Shown: positions 1 to 12,827, counted from the stretch's first letter. The stretch: DNA of 64,000 nt from Anaeromyces robustus (GCA_002104895.1 MCFG01000228.1:1-64000); one strand, 5' to 3'. Numbers and translations: made by a program. Notes: generated by a model not told the origin, from the sequence alone.

Positions 1-88
1 TTAAAATAAAAGAAATAGAAATATTGAAAAAATTAGATAATATATATAAATATATTTATATATAAAAAAAAAACATAAAGAATTAAAA
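1..88 (+). promoter_or_regulatory. 5' flank of the lysozyme-domain gene
   Basis: Short A/T-only leader directly before the start codon at 89. It ends in an A-rich run followed by the ATG, the same context seen before most start codons in this window. The window edge cuts the promoter, so no TATA element can be assigned with confidence. Confidence 0.4.
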
Positions 89-3000
89 ATGCATTTTAAT
101 TCAAAGTTAATTTTATTAGTTGCAGCTACATTGCCATCTACTTTAGCTGCCGTTAATGGTAGATGTTCAGGTAGAAGTGGTATTTGTATCGCTACTGGTA
201 CTTGTAATAGATACGGTGGTACATATTACAGTGGAAAATGTCCAAATGATGCCAATGACATTAGATGTTGTGATAATATTCCTTGTAAAGCTGATGATGG
301 AAGACCAGGTAATTGTATATTTGCTGATCAATGTTCTGGTGATAAAATTAGTGGAAAATGTCCAGGAGGTAGTGATTTCAAATGTTGTGTATCTAAAAAA
401 CAAGATCCAATTGGTACTTCATGTTCCTATGATGGATTAAGTGGTACTTGTCAATATGATAATAATTGTAGTGGTGGTTTCACCGTTTCTGGTCAATGTC
501 CAGGTGCCAGTAACATTAAATGTTGTATTCCAAAAAGACAATGTAGTGATGGAAGATCAAGTGGTTCTTGTCTTCCTACTAATCAATGTAGTACTGGTTA
601 CACTGTTTCTAATCAATGTCCAGGAGGTAGTACTATTAAATGTTGTCTTCCTAAACCAGATCCAATTGGTACTGCATGTTCCTATGATGGATTAAGTGGT
701 ACTTGTCAATATGATAATAATTGTAGTGGTGGTTTCACCGTTTCTGGTCAATGTCCAGGTGCCAGTAACATTAAATGTTGTATTCCAAAGAAACAATGTA
801 GTGATGGAAGATCAAGTGGTTCTTGTCTTCCTACTAATCAATGTAATACTGGTTACACTGTTTCTAATCAATGTCCAGGAGGTAGTACTATTAAATGTTG
901 TCTTCCTAAACCAGATCCAATTGGTACTGCATGTTCCTATGATGGATTAAGTGGTACTTGTCAATATGATAATAATTGTAGTGGAGGTTTCACCGTTTCT
1001 GGTCAATGTCCAGGTGCTAGTAACATTAAATGCTGTATTCCAAAGAAACAATGTAGTGATGGAAGATCAAGTGGTTCTTGTATTCCTAAGGATCAATGTA
1101 GTACTGGTAATACAGTTTCTAATCAATGTCCAGGAGGTAATTCTATTAAATGTTGTCTTCCTAAACAAGAACAAAATCCAAATAATATCATTGGTACTAA
1201 ATGTACTTATGATAAATTAGATGGTACTTGTCAATATGATAATAATTGTGGTGGTAATAGTTTCACCGTTTCTGGTCAATGTCCAGGTCCCAGCAATATT
1301 AAATGTTGTATTCCAAAGAAACAATGTAGTGATGGTAAAGGAGCCAGTGGTGTTTGTATTCCTACTGATCAATGTAGTACTGGTAATACAGTTTCTAATC
1401 AATGTCCAGGAGGTAATTCTATTAAATGTTGTCTTTCAAATAATAATAACACTTCTGATAATAGATGTCCAAATGCTGGAGGTCAATGTATGAATCCAGA
1501 TACCTGTAGAAGTCAAGGAGGAACTGTTTTAGATAATTTATGTCCAGGTAAAAATGATAACAAATGTTGTGTTCCAAACAATAATACTACTGATACTAGA
1601 TGTCCAAGTGCTGGAGGTCAATGTATGAATCCAGATACCTGTAGAAGTCAAGGAGGAACCGTTTTAGATAATTTATGTCCAGGTAAAAATGATAACAAAT
1701 GCTGTGTTCGTAATAATCAAAATGGTAATGGTAATTGTACCAAGTTTGGAGGTCAATGTATGAATCCAAATAGTTGTAATGGTAAAGTTCAAGATGGATT
1801 ATGTCCAGGTGATAATTCTAATAAATGTTGTATTCCATCTGGTACCAGTTGTACAGATGTTAAAGGTCAATGTATGAGAACAAGTAATTGTGGTGGTACA
1901 GTTTTAAAAGGTTTATGTCCAGGTGATGATAATAACAGATGCTGTGTTCAAGATGGTTCAAATAGTAATCCTATCACCACTCCAGGTAATAATCAAGCAA
2001 ATCCAGATGATTTTGTTTGTTTAGTTTTAGGAGGTCAATGTATGAATCAAAATAGTTGTAATGGTAAAGTTCAAACTGGATTATGTTCAGGTGGTAATGA
2101 TAGAAAATGTTGTCTTCCACCTGGTACTACTTGTCAAGGTGTTGGAGGTCAATGTGGAGATCCAGATAGATGTAGAAATCTAGGAGGTGGTGTCGTTAGA
2201 AGAAGTATAGAAGGTGGAGGTATCATTTTAGATGGTTTATGTCCAGGTAATAATAGAAATAAATGTTGTGTTCCATTATCAACTCTTGGTACAAATCCAA
2301 CAAATGATACCCCTAGTAATAATAATAAAAAATGTACTATAGTACGTCAAGGAGATAAAGAAGTTATAAATTGTTTTGTACCTCTGAATTATCATGGTAG
2401 TGGTAATGGTATTGATAACATTAGTGAGAAATGCAAAAAATATTATATTAAAGATCTTGAAGCTAAACTTGAAGATGGTACAGCAAAAAGAATTTGGCAT
2501 TTCTTTATGGGAAAAATAAATAATAAACATGGTGTTGCTGGTCTTATGGGAAACTTATTTATTGAATCTCAATTTAATCCTAAAAGAGTTCAATATTCTT
2601 ACGATAAAAAAGCTATAGAACAAATTATAAATAGAATAAAGAAAATGAATATTGGTGAAACTATTGAAAATAATATGTCAAGGGAAGAATTTGAAGATAT
2701 GTACGCAAGGATAACTAATAGCGGAAAGTATTATAATGTAGAGAAAAGTGGTGATAAGGGATTTATTGATGATGAAAATGGTTATGGGTTAGGACAATGG
2801 ACTGTGGAATCACGAAAGCAAGACCTTTATGATTATATCAAAAAAGGTGAAATAAGTCTCCGAAAAAAAAAAGGTTGTGAGGATGAGGATGGAAAAAAAA
2901 TAGATTGTGTTCCTATTACAAGTTATGGTAATATTAATTCAAATATTGGAGATTTCCAATTACAACTTGAATTTATTTGGACAGAGCTTACTAGAACTGA

Positions 3001-3364
3001 CTATGAAGGTACGAATGAAAAATTTAATCAAATTGTAACTCCATATTTGAAAAAAGCAACGTCATACGAAGATGCTACTGAAAGAGTAGTAAAATATTTT
3101 GGACCTTCAAAACCTAATTCAGAAGGAAGAGTATGCTCTAGTGAAATATTTTATAAAATATATAACGATGATGTCGACTGCAACCCTTCTATTGGTAATT
3201 ATCCTAATGGTTATAGTTGCGGTCCCGAAGTAGATGGTAAATTGGTAGGTACATGCTACAGCAAATGTGAAGGTAAATTAATATTTAATAAATATGATGG
3301 TCCTTGTTGTAGTGATGGTATCTGTTGTATTTCCTTTGATGATTTTCATAAAATATTGTGGTAA
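89..3364 (+). CDS. Secreted cysteine-rich repeat protein with C-terminal phage-tail-lysozyme-like domain
   Basis: Intronless, 1091 residues. Residues 1-20 form a signal peptide (basic N-terminus, then LILLVAATLPSTLA), so the product is probably secreted. About 16 tandem modules of 35-45 residues follow up to about residue 745. Each has six cysteines ending in a CPG...KCC signature, probably disulfide-bonded knots. After a linker, residues about 800-1040 resemble the phage tail lysozyme family (Pfam Phage_lysozyme2): GLMGNLFIESQFNP carries the expected catalytic Glu at about residue 826, and GYGLGQWT lies at about 898-905. A further cysteine-rich tail ends the protein. By family knowledge such enzymes cleave peptidoglycan; the modules may anchor or target it. 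A bacterial or phage origin of the enzyme domain is inferred. The ATG at 89 is chosen because it opens the signal peptide. The lysozyme assignment rests on motifs only. Confidence 0.85.
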   Translation: MHFNSKLILLVAATLPSTLAAVNGRCSGRSGICIATGTCNRYGGTYYSGKCPNDANDIRCCDNIPCKADDGRPGNCIFADQCSGDKISGKCPGGSDFKCCVSKKQDPIGTSCSYDGLSGTCQYDNNCSGGFTVSGQCPGASNIKCCIPKRQCSDGRSSGSCLPTNQCSTGYTVSNQCPGGSTIKCCLPKPDPIGTACSYDGLSGTCQYDNNCSGGFTVSGQCPGASNIKCCIPKKQCSDGRSSGSCLPTNQCNTGYTVSNQCPGGSTIKCCLPKPDPIGTACSYDGLSGTCQYDNNCSGGFTVSGQCPGASNIKCCIPKKQCSDGRSSGSCIPKDQCSTGNTVSNQCPGGNSIKCCLPKQEQNPNNIIGTKCTYDKLDGTCQYDNNCGGNSFTVSGQCPGPSNIKCCIPKKQCSDGKGASGVCIPTDQCSTGNTVSNQCPGGNSIKCCLSNNNNTSDNRCPNAGGQCMNPDTCRSQGGTVLDNLCPGKNDNKCCVPNNNTTDTRCPSAGGQCMNPDTCRSQGGTVLDNLCPGKNDNKCCVRNNQNGNGNCTKFGGQCMNPNSCNGKVQDGLCPGDNSNKCCIPSGTSCTDVKGQCMRTSNCGGTVLKGLCPGDDNNRCCVQDGSNSNPITTPGNNQANPDDFVCLVLGGQCMNQNSCNGKVQTGLCSGGNDRKCCLPPGTTCQGVGGQCGDPDRCRNLGGGVVRRSIEGGGIILDGLCPGNNRNKCCVPLSTLGTNPTNDTPSNNNKKCTIVRQGDKEVINCFVPLNYHGSGNGIDNISEKCKKYYIKDLEAKLEDGTAKRIWHFFMGKINNKHGVAGLMGNLFIESQFNPKRVQYSYDKKAIEQIINRIKKMNIGETIENNMSREEFEDMYARITNSGKYYNVEKSGDKGFIDDENGYGLGQWTVESRKQDLYDYIKKGEISLRKKKGCEDEDGKKIDCVPITSYGNINSNIGDFQLQLEFIWTELTRTDYEGTNEKFNQIVTPYLKKATSYEDATERVVKYFGPSKPNSEGRVCSSEIFYKIYNDDVDCNPSIGNYPNGYSCGPEVDGKLVGTCYSKCEGKLIFNKYDGPCCSDGICCISFDDFHKILW
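404..1437 (+). repeat. 255-bp tandem coding repeat inside the cysteine-rich gene
   Basis: Three near-identical direct units begin at 404, 659 and 914 (GATCCAATTGGTACT at each start), a period of exactly 255 bp. A fourth, more diverged unit with small insertions runs to about 1437. Each unit encodes two six-cysteine modules, one with CSYDGLSGTC and one with CSDGRSSGSC. The near identity at DNA level, including synonymous positions, points to recent tandem amplification or gene conversion. Confidence 0.9.
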
Positions 3365-3802
3365 ATGTTACCGTTTCCATAATAAATATTATATTCAATT
3401 TGAGTTTTTTTTTTTTAGTAAAATAAAAAAAAATAATGAAATAATAAATAAACAAATAAATAATAATTAAATAAATAAAAATAAGTATATAAATAAATAT
3501 ATATATAAATATAAATAAATAATATACTATATAATAACTTTACATATTTAACATAAGTTTATAGATAACAATAAAAAATAAATAAATAAATATATATATC
3601 TATATATATAAATATATAAATATATAAATAAATAAATAAAGAATAAAATAAATAAATATTGATATCATAATAAATTTTAAATTTTTTTTTATTTTATAAT
3701 TAAATTTATTAAATTTATTATATTTGAGAGAAACAATACGAAATAATTTTATTAAATTTTTTTTTATTTATTTATTTTAAATATATTATAATATAATTAA
3801 AA

Positions 3803-3851
3803 CATGTCCGACTAGCATTTCCCTTTCTACTCTTTCCAAGCAATGGACATG
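3803..3851. other. Higher-GC patch with inverted repeat CATGTCC...GGACATG
   Basis: Arms at 3803-3809 and 3845-3851 are perfect 7-bp complements enclosing a 35-base C/T-rich loop. The patch is clearly richer in G+C than its surroundings. It could be a small structured RNA, a regulatory element or decayed coding DNA. It does not read as a tRNA. Confidence 0.25.
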
Positions 3852-4177
3852 ATGATATTGCCATGTATAATTTAAATAGTATAGATCCTTGTACCTTAAA
3901 TAAATAAAGTGAGCATTTGAAAAGTTTATTTTGAATCACTTTTTTTTTTTTTTTTCATTATAGGCATTATTAATATTTTATTAATTTTTTTTTATTTGTA
4001 TTTTCCGACTATAAATTAAGTTATATATTATATATCTCTATTTTTTTAAAAAAAAAAAAAAAAAAAAGACTTAAATATTAAATATTAAATATTGAATGAA
4101 TTTTTTAATTTTTTTTTTTTTGATTTTTTTGATTTTTTGATTTTTTGTTTTTGATTCAATATATTAATAACAATAAC

Positions 4178-4213
<36 letters not shown>

Positions 4214-4557
4214 AAATAAAAATTTTTATTAATTAATTTTTTTATTATTAATCATTATTATTTATTATTAATAATATTTAAGTAGGTATTAATTATATGT
4301 ATTTTTATTATTCCTCATGTTATATAAAAAATAAATAAATAAATAAATAAAATAATTTTTTTTTATAAATAATTTTTTAATAAATAATTTTTTAATAAAA
4401 TTACGGACTTAATTCCTTTATCCATTATCTTCATTTTTAAATGTAAGACTTAAATACATAATACATACATAATAAATTATTTGTTCACTCACTCACTATC
4501 TTATTACGGTCATTAAAACACATATATTCCAAAAAAAAAAAAAATCTACCTCTTCAA

Positions 4558-4689
<132 letters not shown>

Positions 4690-5508
4690 CAAAATTATCA
4701 AACAATTAATATGTTATGAAATTCATGTAGTAAATTAAAAAAATTGAGAAAAAAAAATAATATAAAAATATTCAACTAACAAAACCGAAACCAAATAATT
4801 GAGTTTGAGAGGGGGAGGAAGGAAATGTTAAGTCATAATATTAAGTTATACACACCTTTTATTGATAAGTATGTGTTCCATATATGACGTAATAATAAAC
4901 CATTTTTTTTTTTTTTTTAGTATAAATTAAATTTGTAAAAGTTTTATCCGTTGTAAATCATTTTTTTATTATTATAAAATAATAATAATAATAATAATAA
5001 AAAAAACTATTTAATAAAAAAAAATAGTAATAATAATTTTTTTTAATTTTTTTTATTTTTTATTTTTTATTTTTTTTTTAATTTTTATTCATAATAATTA
5101 GCTTAATTTATTATAATTATTTTTTTTATATAAAAAATAACCAAAAAGATAAAATAAAAATTTATTTTTTATAAAATAAAAAATTTTTATAAAAATATAT
5201 CATTGAAAAAATTGTCTACATAATAATTTATATATATTATTTTTTAAAAATTTATTTATAATAAAAATAAATATATTACAAGTTATTAGAATAGATTTTT
5301 ATATTTAATTTATTTTTGTAACTTGTTTTTTTAAATATACTTAAAAAAAAAAAAAGAATTCCAAAAATTACTATATCTATATTTATGATATTATTGTTAT
5401 AACTAATCATTATTATATATATTTTTTACATAAAATAATAATAATAATGTATATATATTAATTTTTTAATTTTATTTTTTTTTTTTCATTTATTAATTCA
5501 ATATGTTC

Positions 5509-6679
5509 TTATTTTTTAATTTTATTATTTTTAGAAATTTCAAGTTGTCTTTCATACCACCACCTTTGAGCAGTTTCTGGATAGACATAATAAAATGCAC
5601 GTTTATCAAATAATAAATCTTGTTCAGCACATTCTTTACTACAGAAATAAATTAAAGTACATTCTTTTTTTCTATTAACAGAATATAATCTAATAGAACT
5701 TTCAAAACAGGCTTTGCCACAAAAACAACAATAATCATGTGAAAGAAGATAATCTTTAACTTTATTGGAAATAGATAATGAATTAGCATATTTTTCTAAA
5801 TTTTCTTTCCATTCTTCAGTTTTTTGAAGTTTTATTAGCTTTTCTTCATATTTTAATTTATTATTATTAGATTGATTTTCATTATTCGTATTATTATTTT
5901 CATTTTCATTTGCATTACCATTAACATTTTCATTATCATTAACATTTTCATTTTCATTTTCATTTATATTTACATTTTCATTTTCATTTATATTTATATT
6001 TTCATTTATTTCTCCTTCTTCATTATCATTCATTTCAACGTCATTATTTGTATTATTTTCTACTTCTACAACTGTAGAATTAATTGAATTAATATTTTCA
6101 TTTTCATTATTATGAATATTGGATCCTACTATTTGTTCTTCAATATTAGTATTTATATCAACATTCATATTATTATCAATGTTTTCACTTGTTGAAGGTT
6201 CCACTTCATTATTATATAAAGGATTATTAAACCAATTAACACTTTCTGTTTCACTTGTTTCTCTTTCATCTTCATCACTATCACTATCACTATCACTATC
6301 ACTATCACTATCACTATCACTATTACTATCACTATCATCTTCATCAGTATCACTATCATCTTCATCTTCTACAACTACATCTGAATCTGTATCTACATCA
6401 GATATAGCTTCTAATTCAGTATCGGTATTACTTTCTTCTTCTTCTTCTTCTTCATTATTTTCAATAATTTCAAGATCATTTATAGCATCTTCAATATTAT
6501 GATTTGAACTATTATATGATGATATTGAAGATATAGTTGAAGAAGATGAAGATATTTCTAAATTATTAATATTATTGTTTTCAGAAGGAATAATTGTTAC
6601 ATTATGATTTTGATTATCCACTAGAACATAATTTACATTATTTTCTTCATCTCTTTCATTTTCTATATGATTATTTATT

Positions 6680-6761
<82 letters not shown>

Positions 6762-6776
6762 TATTATTATTATTAC

Positions 6777-6844
<68 letters not shown>

Positions 6845-7440
6845 GTTGATATTGTTATATCATCATTATTATCATTAAATTCTGGAACATTTAGTGTTTT
6901 CTGAGAATCAAAATTCTTAAGATTATTTGAATAGGTATTTTGGGTATAATTATTAATAATTTTTTTAGAACAAATTTCTAATAATGAAGGTGCACCATGT
7001 GGTTTCATATATATAGATTTTGAATCTGAATCTATCATAATGAAAAAAAAAAAAAAGAAAAAAAAAATTTTTTTTTATCATATTCATATTTATATTAAAA
7101 TATAAAGATTAATATAAATATATATATATAAAAGATATTATATTATAATCTTTTTAAAAATTTATACAAAAAAAAAAAAAACATATATATATATATATAT
7201 ATTATACTTATTTTTTAAAAGATACATACTATCATTAGTACTAGAAAATCTTGTAAATACATAATATATAACAAGCCATAGATCATTACAATTAGCAACT
7301 TTTTTTGATGCTAAATATATGTAGTGAAGACATCCTTTTTTAATTATCATTTCTTTACATTTTTCTACGAAAAAAAAATTATAATAATATTATAATATTA
7401 ATCATTAATATATATATAAATTTTATTTTCTTTTTTTTTA

Positions 7441-7480
<40 letters not shown>

Positions 7481-8192
7481 TGATAATTACTATTCTCAGA
7501 AGCATTTAATAATGCAACAGATCCGAATAATTGTAATAAAAGTTCTTTTGAAAAAGAATGGAAGGAATTATCTTGATACTTTGAATAAAATAAAGATTCT
7601 GATGAAGAATCTATATCTAAAGTAATACTAACATCAATATTTTCATTTTCATCAATACTTTCACCAATTTCATTTCTATCACTATCATCATCATCATCAA
7701 AATTTAATTCTTGTTTATATATAATATAATATAATATATATATTTATATTATAAAGTAAGTACGATTTTTAATTAATTATAAATAAAAAAAAACATTTTT
7801 ATTATTACTTCTTTTCTTTAATATTGAAAAATCAAATCTCATAACATTTAATATAATATCAATTCCATTTAATTCCATAAATTCTTTTCTATGGTTATCT
7901 GAAAAGATTTAAAAAAAAATTTATATTTAATTATAAAAAAAAATTAATAATTTTTGTATTTACAAAAAAAAAAAAAAAAAAGATTTATATATATATATAT
8001 TATATTATCATAAAAAATTCATTTATATATATATATATGATAAATTTACCATGATTTATAATAATTGATTCAAGAGCGAAACATGCTATTAATTTAATAA
8101 TAATTATAAAGATTAATTAATATAATAATTATAAAGAAAGAAACTAAATATCATTTAAATATTTATTATAAATTAACTATATATATATTTTT

Positions 8193-8249
<57 letters not shown>

Positions 8250-8386
8250 TATTTACCAGTTGTTTGTAAAGATATATAATATGGGAAACGCTTCATTGCA
8301 TTTAAAATTAATTCAACACCTTTATATTTTGTTATTATTTCAGCATTAGCACCATCTTTCCTATTATCTTTATATTTAAATTTTAA

Positions 8387-8438
<52 letters not shown>

Positions 8439-11105
8439 TTAAAAAATTAAAAAATTAAAAATAAATAAACATATATTCAAGTTATTAATTTATAGTTTTA
8501 ATAATTTTAAATATCATATTTATATTTATATAAATAAACAAATAAATAAATAATAAAAAAATACCATGAATACATAATAAATGGGACAATGAAAAGAAAG
8601 CCGTTATTTGGAAAATTTGATGGTCTTCAAATCTTTTCAATGCTTTTAATATAACAATTAAAATTGTTCCTTTACAAGAGGTCATTTTCATACCTATTAT
8701 ATAAAAATATTATAAATTTTTTTTTAAAAAAATATTTATAATTTTATTAATAATGAAAATGAAAGAAAAAAAAAAGTAAACATATATTTAAATTTTTTTA
8801 TAATTAGAGTAAATCTATAATATATAACATATTAATATATATCAAAAAAAAAATATTCATTTTTTTTCTTTATATCTATTATTACCTGAAAGAGCCATTA
8901 AACCCAAGGCATTACAAGCAGATACCATAAGATCAACAGAATTTTGATGTTTTAAAATAGAAGTTTTAATAACATTCATAAATCTATCTTTTTCCATTTC
9001 TTCTTTACCATATTTACATAAACTTGAAAGAGAATGGAAAGCTTGAATTTGTAAATCGGTTTTGTTCATATGGGTAATCATAGCTCTAAGAATATAATCA
9101 CATCCTCCATGTTCAACAATATGTTTTGCATTTGCATCTATTATTATTATAAAATTAATTTTATAATACATTACATAATAATTATATATTAAAATATTAA
9201 AATAATCATTTTTTTTAAAATTTTAAAATAATTAATAAATACTAAATAATAGTAAAAAAAAATAATAATAATTGTTTTACAATTTCATTATATTAAAATA
9301 AAAAATAATAAAAAAAAAAAATAAAAAATAAAATAAAAATTTTTTTTCTTACCATGACATGCTAAATTAGCTAAAGTTGCACATATTTCTGCTTGAACAT
9401 CAGAAGAAGATATAAATTTATTCATATTTTCTAAAATTAAATTAATACAACCTTCTTCTAGCATTTTTACTCTATTTGACACTTTATTTTTTATTAATAT
9501 ATTTATTTATATAAATAAATAGAATTAAATATACAAATATAATAATAATAATAATAATAATATTAATATTAATATTAATAATAATAATAAAAATAATAAT
9601 AATAATGATGATGAATCATTAAAATCATAATAAAAGTTTAATTTTATATTTTAAATTTTATAATAATAAAAAAAAATTTTTTTTTCTAATTATATATATT
9701 ATATTTACTTATAGAAGCTAAATTAGCCATAGATGCTGAACATTCTATTTGAATTTCAATGGAATCACTAAATAATTTCATAATTTGTAATAATATAGTG
9801 ATACCTCTATTTTTTCCAATTAATTGAGAACTTGTTTCTAAATAAATTTTTATTATTTTTATTTTAATTAATATTTCAAAAATAATATTATTTATTTAAT
9901 ATAATAAATAAAAACAAAATTAATAAGGTATTAATAAAAATCATTAATATTTTTAAAAAAATTAAAAAAAAAAAAAAAAATTAATAATTATTAGTATGAT
10001 AGTGAATAAAAAGAAGAAAAAAAGAATTAATATATATATATATAGAAAAAAAATGATAGAAATATATTTTCAATTATTATAAATGTAAATAAATTTTACC
10101 ATAACGAGATAAGATTCTAATTAATTTTGTAATTAATAAAATTTTACTTTTTAATTTTGGTGAATAAAAATTAATAATAGAAGTTTTATTAGATGGTAAT
10201 ACAGGAATATTATTAGCATAATTATTTGTATGAGAGGAATGATGATTTCTTTCATTATTAATATTACTATTATGATCTTCTTCCATCATATTTGAAGAAG
10301 AAGTTTCCATTATATTTGAACTATAATGAAATGATGAAGAAGAAGATGATGATATTGAAGAATAATCATTATTCATAGAAGATTTTAATTTTTGATCTTC
10401 ATTATTATTATTATTATTATTACTATTATTATTAGTATTTTGTTGATTTTCTTTTAAATAAAAATTTTGAAAAGAAGGATTTAAATCAGGATTAGCAATA
10501 TTATCTAATATAGAATAAGCAAATCCTAAAATTCTTGCTAAAATTTTATCATTTATATTAGGATGTTTTTTAAAAAGTTTTTCATATTTTACCCAATTTA
10601 AAACAAAAATATAATAATTAATAAATTCATTAATCCAATCTTTAGATTCTTTAATCATTTGTTCAGGATCTATATCACTATTAGAATCTGTCATATTATT
10701 AAACCCATCTTCTATAGAATGATGAATATTATTAATATTATTAATATTAATATTATTATTATTATTTATATCTTGATTTATTTCATTTTCATTCATATTT
10801 GAATTTGATTCCTCTCCATCTAATTTTATATCACTTATATTAGTATAAATGGTTAAAAAACAATTTGATTTTAAAGTTTCATTTTCTTTATCATTTATAA
10901 TATTTTCACTACTAATATTATCTTCAATTTCAAGATATTTATTATTTTCACAATATAATCTTGTGATAGAACCATCGGTATTAGTTATTAAAAAAGGATG
11001 ATTTAAAAAATTTAATGGTAATAAATAAGTTAAATATTTATTTAAATATATTAATAAATCGTCACTTTTTAAATTATCATTACTAATTTCCATTGTTTCT
11101 GACAT
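5509..11105 (-). CDS. Armadillo-repeat protein with C-terminal LRRC58/LRRC28-like zinc-cysteine module
   Basis: Eleven exons on the minus strand: 11105-10100, 9837-9709, 9481-9353, 9137-8886, 8693-8565, 8367-8257, 8085-8050, 7898-7809, 7709-7491, 7364-7230, 7031-5509. The joined frame gives 1252 residues, and all ten introns are phase 1. Exon 1 encodes a poorly conserved, Asn/Ser-rich N-terminus. Exons 2-8 encode armadillo-like repeats (e.g. VQAEICATLANLACHG, MVSACNALGLMALSG); three exons are exactly 129 nt, one 43-residue repeat each, and one is 252 nt, two repeats. The last exon opens with GAPSLLEICSKKI, continues through long Asn, Glu/Asp and Ser-Asp tracts, and ends with cysteines at about residues 1180-1213 in a CxxC...FCSKEC arrangement. 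This pairing resembles the C-terminal module of LRRC58/LRRC28 proteins (from memory). Cellular role unknown; a scaffold is plausible. The final join could be wrong, giving two genes. Confidence 0.72.
6684..6843 (-). repeat. In-frame (AAT)n run encoding poly-Asn
   Basis: Trinucleotide array inside the last exon of the armadillo gene, encoding about 50 Asn with a few Ser interruptions. It lies between the PSLLEIC segment and the acidic region, so it is a disordered insertion separating two parts of the C-terminal module. Confidence 0.9.
8175..8250. repeat. (ATA)n microsatellite in an armadillo-gene intron
   Basis: Simple trinucleotide array in the intron between the exons at 8367-8257 and 8085-8050, close to the splice donor. 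Confidence 0.85.
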
Positions 11106-12785
11106 TTTTGATTTTTTTTTCTTACTTTTTTCTTTCTTGTTGTTATTCTTACTATTATTATTGATGATATAATTAATTCAATTAAAAAGATATATTAATG
11201 GTTCTATATTATTATATTTTTTTTTTTCTTTTGTTATATCTTTAATATTTTAAGATTGAAAAAGCTTAATATAATTATCTTCAGAAAGACAATTAAATAA
11301 AAAATCAAATTAAATAAGCTACGGATAATGATAATTTTTTATTAATTGTTATATTTAAAAAAAAAAAAAAAAAAAAAAGATACAATATATTATATATAAA
11401 AGAAATATAAAGATATATAAAAAGAAAGATATGAAAGCTGTATCCAATATATATTATTAATTATCTAATATATAAAATATAAAATATAAAAAAAGTTTAT
11501 TTTAAAAATTTAATAAGGAGAAAAAATATATATATTTTTTTATTATTTATTTAAAAGTTTAATAAATTGAAAAACAAAAAAAAAAAAAAAAAAATAAAAT
11601 GAAAAAAAAAAAAGTGATGAAAAGAAAAAAAATGGTGAAAGAAAAATAATTTAAAAATTATTTTTCTATTTAAAAATATTAGAATAAAAATTATTTAATA
11701 TTCTTTTGTAGCATATTATAACTTTTTACTTATGAATAAAATAATATAAGAAAATAAAGTAGTAACGAAAATGTTAAAAATGTTTATTTATATATTAAAA
11801 AAAAATTAAAAATTAAAAAAGAAAACAATTTTTATACAACATAAAATAATAATAAAAACAAAAAAAAAAAAAATAATAATAAAATAAAAAATAAAATAAA
11901 AAAACTTTAATTTTTTATTATAACATAAGCTTTAAGTTTAAAGTATATATTTCTTTATAAATATAAATATTAAAAAAAAAAAAAAAAATATGTATATATA
12001 TATACATAAAAATTTGTTAACAATTATTATTTAAATAAAAATTATATAAATATACTTTTTTTGTTTAATATATAATTCAATTAATTATCAATTATTTATT
12101 TATTTATTTATTTATTATTTATATTAACAAAAAAATATATATATATATTTTTTATATCATATATCATAATACATATAATCCAAGAAATTTAAAAAAAAAA
12201 CTCTTAAAATTGTTAAATAACTTAAATCATATCATTATTATTAATACTGTTATTTGTTTTTTTTTTTTATTTTATTTATTTTATTTTATTTTATTTTATT
12301 AAAATTATTTTATATATATATATAATATATGAAAATAAAAGATAATCATAAAGCATCAACCTATTTTATCCATATATAATACTTATTATATATACAATAT
12401 AATTTTATGAAACTCTTTGTATCTATTAATTATTTTTATCTTTTTTTTATCTTTTTTTATATATATAATAACATTTAATAATATCTTTTTATTTTTTTTA
12501 CAATTATAATTAAAGAAATAAAAAAAAAGAAAAAAAAAAAGAAGGAAAAAAAATCAGTAAACGTAATTTTTAATTTTATCCACATTTTTAATTGTTGTAA
12601 ATTAAAAAACATAAAAAACATAAATAAAAATAAAAATAAAATAAAATAAATAAAAATAAATATTAATATATATGTCAATTTATCAATTAATATTTTTTTT
12701 TGTAAATATAAATTTTTTACAATTTTTATTTTTTGGATAAATAATTAATTAAAGTTTAATTAACTTTATCTTCTTTAATTTATAA

Positions 12786-12827
<42 letters not shown>

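Noticed and set aside
6119-6845. Plus-strand open frames rich in Ser, Ile or Tyr opposite the armadillo gene's last exon
   Set aside because: They are antisense readings of the Asn, Asp and Ser-Asp tracts of the minus-strand exon, with no start context or conserved content.
7162-7229. Extension of the armadillo exon to a stop at 7162 (IYIYIYVFFFV tail)
   Set aside because: The extension is TA-dinucleotide and T-tract translation. A GTATGT donor at 7229 in the correct phase gives a better model. It is kept as the alternative gene end.
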